DNA of 64,000 nt, from positions 26,208,172-26,272,171 of the forward strand of contig OX328103.1 of assembly GCA_946811185.2 (NCBI GenBank), in the 5' to 3' direction. The position numbers and the translations under genes are program-made. Within the stretch, counting starts at the first letter, position 1; each line of letters starts with the position of its first letter. Below, one piece after another: positions 11,876 to 23,800 of this stretch. Under the pieces are notes generated by a model that was not told where the DNA came from, did no database searches, and saw only the letters and a program-made list of their open reading frames with translations. The DNA comes from Hippopus hippopus. Lineage: Eukaryota; Mollusca; Bivalvia; Cardiida; Cardiidae.

Positions 11876-14800
11876 AAGAGGACTAAATACCCTCGGATTT
11901 CTAGTTTTTTGATTTGTCATCAACGACTCATCCGCTAGTTTAACAGTTTCTATTGCCTTGTTGTACAAGTTTTGCAACTTCACGGCGTCATCATCATCAT
12001 CATTGACATCATGAAGCCCGGTGTCAGTGACTTCGATGTTGGGGACATGCTCACTGTGACGTCGAGTGGATCTTGCTGCCGATCTTTTCGGATGTTCAAT
12101 AGACTTGGCTTTGTGCAATTTAGCTCCTTGGGCGCCTTCAAATGTTACTGCAACATTATACATACATGTACGAAGATAATCAGGTAGTCTATGCATGCAT
12201 TAATGAGGAAAACGCTTTTATAATTGACTTTCCTGCGTCTACATGTGTCCTCATTGCACCCACTTCCTGATATACGCCCTAATATGATGTTTGACTGGCT
12301 GATTGAAAGGACAGTTTGTAAATTTTGTTCTTTTTGACTCATCATTTTGGCAAATTAATCAGATGGATTGTTTCTAGAAGTTGAAGTCGAAAGAAAATCC
12401 AGATTTGCAATAGGTAAGACAGTCGTTTTCTTGTTATATTTAGTCATAAATATTCGATCTCTCTTACAGTCCTAATACCTTGATAAACACAACAGCAAAT
12501 AGACACTGCAAAAGGTTTTTAAGCCTTTCGCCGTTTAGTTGAAAAATGGGATGTAAAGAGGAATTTGGTTTTGACGCATTTCCATGTTTGGACAATAATA
12601 GTAGTATCACGGTGCATTTAGAGCTAAGAGGACAGTTGTTGATCTTATTTTTAAAATGAATTCTTTTCAAACTCAACCGACAAGGAAAAAAAATGAAATC
12701 AAGAGGCCATATCACAAACAATTCCAGCCTAGCAAACTAACCTTATCTTGCAAGACAAGCTGTCTGATTGGCTAGAAATGTTAGAATGTCACGTCCTCTT
12801 GCAAATGTTGAAAACACGGAAGACAGTGGAAAAAAAGTAATTCCAGACCTCCACAAAAGACTATTTTATAGCTGTCATTAGACCACACATGTTGCGAATT
12901 GACCAATCAGCGATCAGTATTTCACAAGTATATATCGAAGATACAACTCCCACAGTTGTATATCTTGCACGTGAAATCCGACAAGGCTATGTTTTCAGTA
13001 TCGCGTCAGAGCAAAATGTACCTGTCGCGGTAAAACACATTTTGGTAAATATGATTCACGGAATAGGATACAGCATTTCGATACGTGAGTGCAGTACTAT
13101 TCTGAGTGCGTATACAATATACAAGCACTTACAATAGTATTGCTCTTACTTATCAATTTACAAGTAACCTCTTTAGTAGAGTGTGTTTTTGACAGAAGAA
13201 AAAATAAAACTTCGGTAAGGAAAAAACTAATGTTCGCATCAGATGATATCACGGCGGTCAGTGAACCTATGCGTATGTTTCCTGCCTTTCTCATACTACA
13301 ACAATGCAACTAAGTGACTTTTATCTATAATTTAAAGAAAAAAAAGTATTCATTCATTTTAAGTAAGAAATAAATTCCACTGCGCTCTTGCGTTTGTTTG
13401 TACAAGAGTTTAACGCTGTTTTAATAGTTATAAGTTCATATCACGGCGGTCAGTGGACCTATGTATATGCTCTCTGGCTTTCTCACACCAGTACTAACAA
13501 AACTTTCTTTCCAAGTCACTGACTACTTTTCTCACAAGCATCAGAGGTGAGAGGGGAAAAATCGAGGGAAAGAGAGCTTGACACAACCGGGTATCGAAAC
13601 TGCAACTACCAGCTCACAAGTTAGATACGCTAGCCACTGACCTACCAGGCCAGGCAGAAATTCTCGTATTGAACATAATTGATAAAAAAGAACAAACAAT
13701 ATTTCTCAAAAACATGCTATGTTTTTTATACCAAAATAGACAGTTCAGTCGAAACATAACGTTTTCAAATTATGGCAGACAAATACTAGTTCGATCTTGA
13801 ACACTCAACAATGAGGTTTACCTTGATTAAATATCCTAATTAATAATTTTGATAGAAATTCTACCTTTTATTTGCCTCTTTTGAATCAGGTGCAGAAATT
13901 ATACCTTTTATTTGCCTCTTTTGAATCTGGTGCAATAACTCTCATTTTAACGATCACAGTGACTCCATTTTGTAACAAGCTTTTTATCTCATACGCCCAT
14001 GTACATTTGACATGAAATGCACGAATAAGTAGTCACGTGGTCTAAGTCAGATAGACAATCTCGTGCCGTGATATATGGGAAATATACACTCGCTAAGGCT
14101 CGTGTATATTTCCCATATACCACGGCACTCGTTTTCTATCCTATACTTGAACAAGTCATAGGTTAAGGTCTAGAAATAGAGTAGACTTTGTTCGTTTTAA
14201 TCGTGTGATTTTATAAAAATATTGTGTACAAGTGGTTGATACACAAAAATCGAGCTCAAATATGGAGTAATATATACTGCAGATGAGTGAACCGTACTTA
14301 AACAGGACGTTTCTGTTTGCTTATTCGTGCATGATTGATATACCAAATGTGATACCGTTTTGAAAGGGGAACTATGTTTTTGTGGAATTATACATATGTA
14401 TCTGATTTCCTATAAAATTTGACGTTAAATAATGAACAGTATATTTAAAAATAAAGATGCTAGCGTATGACCATTTAACAGTGCTGCTCTTTCATCCGAA
14501 TCTTACTTCTAATTACTGAAATAGAATAAGAGACTACGCTATATTCTATCTCAGACCAATCCCCAACAATGGTTGAGCATAAATTGGAAATCGAAATCAT
14601 TAGTAAAGGGGTCGTCTTAAATAAGCAATAGCGAAACCCTTGTGAATAACAGCTTGTGGTGGCAGTAATATTCCCGAAGTTAAGCATAGGAGAGCACTGG
14701 GTCAGAGTTTTTTTTATGTGTTATGTAAGTGTTATGTTTAACATGATTATGCAACATACCCATGTGTTCAGGCTGTTCCAGGCTGCGTCTCGATGCTCTC

Positions 14801-17800
14801 TGCTCTAAATCTGAAACCATATAAAATGTTTACAAGTAATATGGTTTTGGTCAATATTCATAAATATACCAAATTCTATTCTGGTGAACTGAAAACTAAG
14901 AATTTACAACCTGATTGACTTGTGGCAGGGGATAAATCGTCTCAGCCTATCAAAAGACTATGCTTAAAGCTCAGAATTAGACTGTTGTTTGAAGGTTTAT
15001 TAATTGGGGGTGTTTGTTATGAATGCTACAAGAAGATAAGCAGATCAAAACCCGTGTTTACAAACCAGTTTCTTAAAACAATTCCTAGCTTAATTCTCAA
15101 TAACTTTCTAGATTAAGTAACACTATTTCTGATTGGCTAAACCAAATAGTTTCAGCAAATCAGAAATTGCATTACTTTCTAGATTTAAACTAAGAATGCA
15201 ATTTAGATTGGTTGGTGAACCCGCCCCTGAGTTGATATAATAGGCCCTAAACTTCTGCTGAAACTATTACATAAAACCCACGTAGAGGGCACTAGTAAAT
15301 TGTCTCTTCCTCGGCATTTATACAAGTACCGAAAACGTTGGTCGTGGCGTAACCAGCATTTTCTCCCTGTTTCACGTTGTAATCAAAAGCATTTATTTGC
15401 AAGGTCGTTTACACACGACAATGTTTGTAAATGGAAAATTCAAATTATATATTAACCCTTACGCTGCTAAGCGCGACTCACAGACCTTTTAAGGACAGTG
15501 TAGATTACGATCAGACAGCACAGAACTTGCTGTCTGATCTTGGTTCTACACTGTCCGATAAGGAGATAATTTTTCCTAAAAAAAAACTGAAATCGATCTA
15601 GCATCATTCGGGTTTTACTGTCGTTCCATCTAACTCATTTTAGCAGGTTAAGGGTTAAAACCAGGTCTAGCCATATAATTAGCTTAGAAAGAATGTCTTA
15701 GTCAATCGGATGGCTAGTCACTGAATGTAGAAATACAGAACAACAGTTTGAATGGTTGATGAAAACTGTCCGATTTTAATAAAAGTTTTTCTGATACTTA
15801 ATCATTTTTCCTAGGGCACCAGAATTCTCCGAGCAGTCTATTGTCATTATGGAACAAATGGAACTTATGGGAGTACTTAATTACGGGAACAAGATTCTGT
15901 CAGCCCAATACAGAATATTATGTTAAAGTATCTTTCCAGATGCATGGAAAAAATGACATCTCGCAAGACGGAAGATTGAGCGAGACGTAAATACAAGCAC
16001 ATGTTTAGCTACCACGTACCATTTGGGACCGTATACAGATACAGATTTATTTTCCGTCGTTTCTGAGTTTGTCCGCGTGAGATACATGCATTTGAGCAAG
16101 AAAATGTGCCTAGATACGTTACCGTATATCGTAGTATCTCTCCTGATACTTGTATGGGAAAATTTGATATCTTGCGAGACAGAAAATTGAGCGAGACGTT
16201 AAAATTTTCCCACGCATCAGAAAGCTAGTACAACATAATATTCCTGTATTATATACCTGCAAATTTCACCAACAAAAGATTGAGTCCTTGACAATTTTAT
16301 TCAAAAACAGTAAAAACAAGAAATATCTTTAAAGAAAGATAGACGGCCCACAGAATAAACATTACCGTAATTTTGACCAATCGCAAATTTCTAGTTATTC
16401 ATTTGAATATTATCCCAAAAAGTAGGTAAAAATCTAGCGCATTCAGCTACGCCGACAAAAAAAAAATTAAAAGAAAACTGCTTGAGTTGATAGTAACCTC
16501 TTTTTTTGAATTGCGGATGAAAATGATTACGAAATATTACGACCAATCCAATCAGAAACCACAAACGGATTACGTCATCATACCATATTTGGAACCGACT
16601 TTGACATTGTGTTGATACAAATCAATTTCTGCATTGTCTAATTTTATCCGCGTGCAATGCATTTACGTCATCAGACCATATTTTGGACCGACTTTGACAC
16701 TGTGTTAGTACAAATCGAATTTTATCCGCGTGCAATGCATTTGGTTGAACCTGAAAATTTATAGATATGAGTCGAGGCGGCACTCTGGCAAAAGGGGGGG
16801 GGGGGGAATTAATGCGTCTTCGCAATGCATTATTCCAAGCATGCCGTTGAATAACAAGCATCTGAGCCGTGCACTGTCAAAGGGGGCTTCATGCATCTGC
16901 GAAAAGTATCGACCCAGGCCAGCCTGCGCAGTCCGCGCAGGCTGACCTGGGCCGAAACTTTTCGCTGCTAGTCAATTTTATGTTTGTCAAGGGACCAATC
17001 AACCCTATGATTAAGTCGGTTACTAAAAAAAGTGGCTCCTATGGATCCATAATTATGTGATGATATTGGCAGGTAACAAGTATAACGGAGATGCATTAAG
17101 CCCCCTTTTGCCAGAGCACGGCTCATCTGTTTTGTCAATAGAGTTGTCCTTTGACAGGCAGAAAATTTAACAATAGCAAAATATTTTGACCGGGTCAGCA
17201 TGCTCGGACTGCAAGCTGACCTCGTTCGATATTTTTTGCAGATGCATTAAATTCCTGTTTCAGAGCATGACTCATATGTGATGAATCAGAGACATAGATG
17301 AAGTGTGGTGTTTTTAAAATATCGTGGGTATTATTCAGAGATGACAAATAAATGAGGCATGCTCTGGCAAAAGGGGCTTAATGCATCTCAGTGATACATG
17401 GTACCGCCCGAAGTCATCACATAATTATGGATCCATAAGAGCAATTTTTTGACCAATCGACTTAATCATGAGGTAGACTGGTCCTTTGACTTACAGAAAA
17501 TTGACCAATATCGGAAAGTTTCGGCCCAGGTCAGCCTGCGCGGATTGCGCAGGCTGACCTGGATCAATACTTTTCGCAGATGCATTAAGTCCCCTTTTCA
17601 CAGAGCACGGCTCAAATTTAAATGTGTTTAACGCCGCTTTCGATTTCGTTTCAGCCAGAAGGTGGCAACAGCTCACTTATTCATATATGTCCTGGGTTTC
17701 ACCAGTACTGGTTGGGGATGTTAATTACTTTGACTCAGGCAACTCTTACGAAACAAAGCGTTGAGAACGCTGAAGTGGTATTTGTCAAGGAAGCCATTGT

Positions 17801-20800
17801 GTGGAATTAATAATTTGAAAGAAAAAGAGAAATATTATTCAAATATTTTGGCTTGAAAGTCAACCTACTAAGCAAATGAATACCTTTTTGGTTGAAGGGA
17901 GAGTACTCATGACAAAGTTAGGATGATTTCTGTATAGGTGGTATCCCTTTGATCATTAGGAGAGTCAGGAGTAACGTCCCTTGACAGTAGGATGCATGAT
18001 GGATAGAGAGAAACCATGTGAATAAAACCGAATAAAATTAAGTTTGTACCTGAAAACTATGATTTTGAAATATCTTTGGCCGTTAAAATTTAATTCCCAA
18101 CATTACTATCAATCATTTCGATCTATAAATATTCATGCCCAATCAAATAGAGTAGCGCGCAATCATGGGACGAAAAAGCCATGGGACGAAATGGTTTTGG
18201 AACGAAAAAGCCCAGGACCAAGCGATCGGTAGAAAAATTTTGTATATATCATTGCGCCAATAGAAGACTATGAGCGAGTGATGCTATTTTCAATCAAAAA
18301 TTAGTATTTCCACGATCGATGGCCTCACCCAGTGTATTTTAACATGCCATTTCCAATTACATGTACAGATCTGGGTGCTACCAAAAAAACTCATTTGTCT
18401 GAGAAAAATTGAGTTTAATTGGGTTTATTTCCTTCGGCTTTGCACAAAATAAGATACATGGTCTTCAAAATTCAGTATCGAACTCATAGTGGTATTGTCT
18501 TCGACAAATACCACAAAAACCAATGCTTGGAGCGAGGGTCAACCCCTGGCCTGCAGATTTCGAATCGTACACTTCCCCACCGAGCCTCGCAAGTTTCAAA
18601 TTGCTTTATGAAAACATGCCCGAAAACTCCATTATTACCTGTCATCTTGATAGAGGGCGCAGATGTTTTCATTCTTTTATCATCCCGCTCTTTAATTTCC
18701 GTCTGTTTTTTAGTGTTCAGCGTTAGGTGATGCACAATATCTTTGTGGCTGGTCTTATTGGCCTCTATCGCATGCGTTGCTAGCTGACGTGGGACTGGCG
18801 ACACTGGCGTTGTACTTCCGCTCTCTATCAGCTGTCGTCTGCTTCTTGGGCGGGATTTTTCGTAATCAAATAATTTGGATTTTACATCTTGTAAACTTGT
18901 CTGTGACCTTGTGTTCAACAAAATTATGCGAACCTCTTTAATATTTAACTCTTTACCGAACAATCCCGTATTTTAACAAACCTGAAAAATAGGCATTTGA
19001 TAATATTGTTAAAAAAAAAAAAAAAAAACAGGAACTGCGAGTAAACAGCATTTTGTCCTTTTCTACTCATTAAAAAATAAATTCAATAACTTGAAACATA
19101 TTAAATTTTAATTTGGCAAGTAGCCAAATCTCGCAGTTACCGCTTTGCCAAACCCCCTCGTTATTGTTAATTCGTTTATGTGATGACCACACAAAATTTC
19201 TAGTATTTTTTTGCAATGTAACAATATTTCTATTCATAGTTGCAAAATCATCTTAAGCATTTGTCAAAAAACGTTATTGAGTTTCCGCCTCCTTGTTTAT
19301 TTCTAGCCTCTTACCACACAATGCCGAGTTTTAACGACCATGACAGAGAAAGCTTTTGAGAACACAGTGAGAAAAGGAGAAAATAACCAGTATTTTTGCC
19401 ACAATGCTTTCTTACTCTGTCAAAGATAATCCCCATTATTTGAATTTGTCGTTTGTAAATGCTTTCAATTTGGATAAGTTTAAAATTTTGCTGTTTGGTA
19501 GAGAGTTAAAACTTACTGCTATTTCCACGACAGAATCACATAGAAGAAAAACGCAAGCATAACACCCTTACCACGTGACCATGGTAGATATACACGTATT
19601 CTGAATAAAAAAGAAGGGGCAACATATGATTACTTTACCTGTCCGAGTCCTCTGTGGCGTAAACAGATAGCCTTCGGTCCTAAAAATAAGATACACAAGA
19701 ATATTCAATAATACTGTATGCTGACCTACGCGTGCAGATTACGCACATCAACCATTGGCTGACAAGGTCAATTTCACCAGAGACAACATTAAAGACTTGC
19801 TTTTATTCGAAGTATTGCCTACTTCACTTAACCTGATCCTGACTTTTATGCTGAATATATAAGTAGGCATATACGAGTAATAGAACTCCGACTATTGTTC
19901 GGGGAGTTATATATACTCACGGAAAGGTACAGGTAAGCAATTTAATTTGCGCATACCATACGAATTATTTCCGTGACCATTAGGGACATATGCCGAAGGC
20001 AGCCCCGTGCGATGCCGAGGGTAAAAATACAATTTTAATTTATGTAAATGATGTTAACCTGGGTCAGGTATTTACATGTATTTGTTTTCTTCTTTTAACT
20101 TTTTATTATAAATCTGCTTATAATCGTGAACGGAACCAACAATGTCATATACTCGTGCGCTGAATGCATTGTTCTTTCAGTTTAGCTATGTGATCGATCA
20201 ATAGAAACTTTATCTTTAATGTTAATGTACCTGTATCATGATGTCAATATATGTACTTTACAAAAATGTCTTTTACTGTTGATAATATATGAATCATGCT
20301 CTGATAAAAAGGGGCTTGATGCATTTCCAAGGTGCATGATACCAAGCGAATCATCACATAATCATGGATCCATAAAGTCCATTTTTGTTACAACCGACTG
20401 AATTATGAGGTAGAATGGTCCTTGGACATGCAGAACATTGACCAATAACAAAAAAAAAAAAAAAAAAAAAAAAAATCGGACCGATACTTAACCCTCATTT
20501 TCACAGAGCATGGCTCATATATAAATAAAACATGACTAAACTTTTAATACACCTCGAGTTTGCTATAGTTGGTACTGTATAAAACTACACACGTGTACAT
20601 TAAAGGCTAGCAGAAAAGCACACCAAAGTGATGTCGCTGGCTTATTAGTCCAAGGCACCAGTCATGTCTGTACTAAACAACTCCGTGTGTTAACGACCCC
20701 TGAGGAAAACAGCTTTTGAAAAAAGTGTAGGAAAAGGAGGAAATGCTGGTAATCTACATGTTTTCCTTCGGCCACATCCTTTTCTATCCTGTAAACAACC

Positions 20801-23800
20801 CACTCCCTCGATGTGAGTCATATTTGATAATGTCATCTGCAAATGTCATCCATTTGGACATGTCCAAAATTTTGTCATCTGGTAGAGTTAACTAGGCTAC
20901 ACATAAGGGCACCCTCATAAGTGAAGTTACACTATGATTTTTCTTGACAATAAACATGTTATACATATCACTGTTAAATACAGCGCCACAAATCTGCTCT
21001 TCAGGGCTTTCAGTCCTTTGCTATCTTAAACCCGTCCCAGTGCTGATGCCCGATTTAATTGCTTCTGCAGACAGTATGATCAGGATCAGACTGCACAGAG
21101 CGTGCAGTCTGATCACGGATCTACCATGTCTTCTTTTTTGACAGATATTCTGGAAGGGGAAAAAAAAAAAAAGCTTTGAAATTGCAATATCTGCATCTTT
21201 GATACAGACTGGGAATGTACATTTTCTTTTTACCAAAAGGGTATTAATTTAGCACTTGTTTTTTACTAATGTTTGTATCTATAGATTTTACTTACCCGTG
21301 TGAGATGGGAGTGTGACTTATGATACTGTTTTTCATTTTCAAGTCTCTCTTGCTGTTTCTTTATCAAATATTCCTGTCTGGAACTGAAATACGTTACATG
21401 TATATAAATAATTATTATTATTTGGGCACTGTGAAAAAATTAAGACATTTGTTTGAAGACCGAAATATCAAGTGCAACATTGGTCACGTAAACCAAACGC
21501 TTTTGCTAATTTGAAATTGCGTTTCTCTCTAAATTTAGAATAAGACTAAGTAAGCAATATAAAATGGTTGGTGAATATGGGCCCATGCTGCACAAAATGA
21601 ATTTTCATTGTACGCTATGCTTAGTTTATGGCGGTAAAAATAGCTTTGAAATCGTGGAAATTCTGTCTTAATTCCTAGCAAGAAAATATATGTATAACTT
21701 TACTAGAATATATTTAGGTTTAAAATGATGAATTGTGCAGGTCTGCTTCACTGAAGTTTTTCAGGCGGCAAAAATTTAAGATACGTCAAATTGATAAATA
21801 AGATGACAAATTAAATTTTAAGATGGTGTTTTACAATGGACCGGTTAAAAGACCAGGGAAAAAGGAGGTAATGCCGGTGTTTCTCTATTTCGCTATAGCC
21901 TTCTATTGGCGCAATTTGTCTACTGACCGCTTGGTCCCGGGCTTGTTCGTCCCATGATTGCGCGATTGCGTGATTGTGCATGAATATTTATAGATCGAAA
22001 TAATTGATTATAATGTTGGGAATTAGATTTTTACGGCCAAAGATATGTCAGAATCATAGTTTTCAGGTACAAACTTAATTTTATTCGATATATTTATATA
22101 GTTTATCTCTCTACCTATCATGTATCCTAATGTCAAGTGACATTACTCCTGACTCCTCCTGAATGATCAAAGGGAGACCACCAATACACAAATAATCCTA
22201 ACTTCGTCATGACTACTCTCCCTTCACCCAAAAAAGGTATTAATTTGCTTAGTGGGTTGACTTTCAAGCACAATTTTTAAATAATATTTCTTTTTCTTTC
22301 AAATTATTAATTAATGGCTTCCTTGAAAAATGCCACTTCAGTGTTTTCAACGCTTTGATTTCAGAAGGCCTCTTCCTCAGCATCGTAAATACTCATAGGG
22401 GCCTGTTTGGTGAAGGTTTAACCCTTAGCCTGCAATGCGCGACTCACTGACCCCTTGCGAAGAGTGTAGATAAGATCAGACTGCACAGAACGTGCATTCT
22501 GATCTTGGATCTACACTGTCCGATAAGAAGATATTTTTCCCCTTAAGATAACTTTCAAGCAGCAATATTTGGGATTTTACTATCGACTTGAAAGTATCAT
22601 TTTAGTTATATAGCAGGTTAAGGTTTAAGAACGCTCCCATCTACTTGAAGTGGTTAAATCTTACAACATTTTCACTATTATTGATTCTGTAAAAATACTA
22701 GATGGTTACACTTATAACTTACATGTCTGAGACTCTCTCTCCAAGGTCACTCTCGAGAAATTTCTTCTGACGTAAATACTGTTTTTCGTTCTCGATTCGA
22801 GTATGCTGCATCCGCAGTCGGTCGTCCTTTGAAGGCCTAGGGCAGAGAGAATGATATCGTACCTGTATTTCGGTAATGTGCGGCTGGATAGAAATATGCA
22901 ACGTATTTGAGTATTTGAGCCATGCTCTGGCAAAAGCATTATCTCCCGCTAGATAGCATTCTATAAATACACATCTATCTAATTTGGGCATTCTGGGTAC
23001 AGAACCGGACTACTTTTCGAAACGACAACCGTTACTTTGAATGTCAAAATCAAATAAACGTTTACTCAATAAAACGATACCTGGTGCGATTTATTCAGCA
23101 ATGATCAGCTAGCATGTAACATATGCACCGGCCATTCATTCAAACAGCCCCTACAGGCTTGGATAGTAGCTTCGGTATAAGCCCTACTTTTCCCTAGTAT
23201 ATGGGATCGGTGATGTGTCATAGCAGACAGGTCGAAGAAAATGACATGCGCAGACAACGCTGGCAAAAGGGGTTTAATACATCTCCGTGTTGCATTATAC
23301 CATGCAAGCCATCACATAATTATGGATCCATGAAATCTGTTTTGTCTAACAGCCGATTGAATCATGAGGTAGAATGGTCCTTTCACATGCAGATATTTGA
23401 TCAAAGGCAAAAAGTTTCGAATCAGGTCACCCTGCGCGGACTGCGCAGGGTGACCTGAATCGATACTTTTTGCAAATGCAAACCTTTTTTTCACAGAGCG
23501 CATCCAAATTATTTTGTTATATGTCATTTCATTAATGCTAACAGTGATTCGAAAATACCTTTTCTGACTCACATACATTTGTTTAAACTCTATACCAAAC
23601 GAAATAATCTTTAGACTTGCCCAAATCCAAAGTAGACGACAAATCAGATGTGACTCAAGTTTCGGGAATTGTCTTTGAAAGGGTAGAAAACATTGTGGGA
23701 AAAGGATAAAATGTTAGTTTAAAAAGCCATCTTCCTCCAGATCTTCAAAACTCGGGATTGTGAGGTAAAAGGTTGTGATCACAAATATCGTACGCTGACA

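Noticed and set aside
11819..11890. Continuation of the 11891-12147 reading frame into a Ser-Leu repeat
   Set aside because: This is the translated CT microsatellite in the intron; the donor GTATTT after 11891 keeps phase with the next exon.
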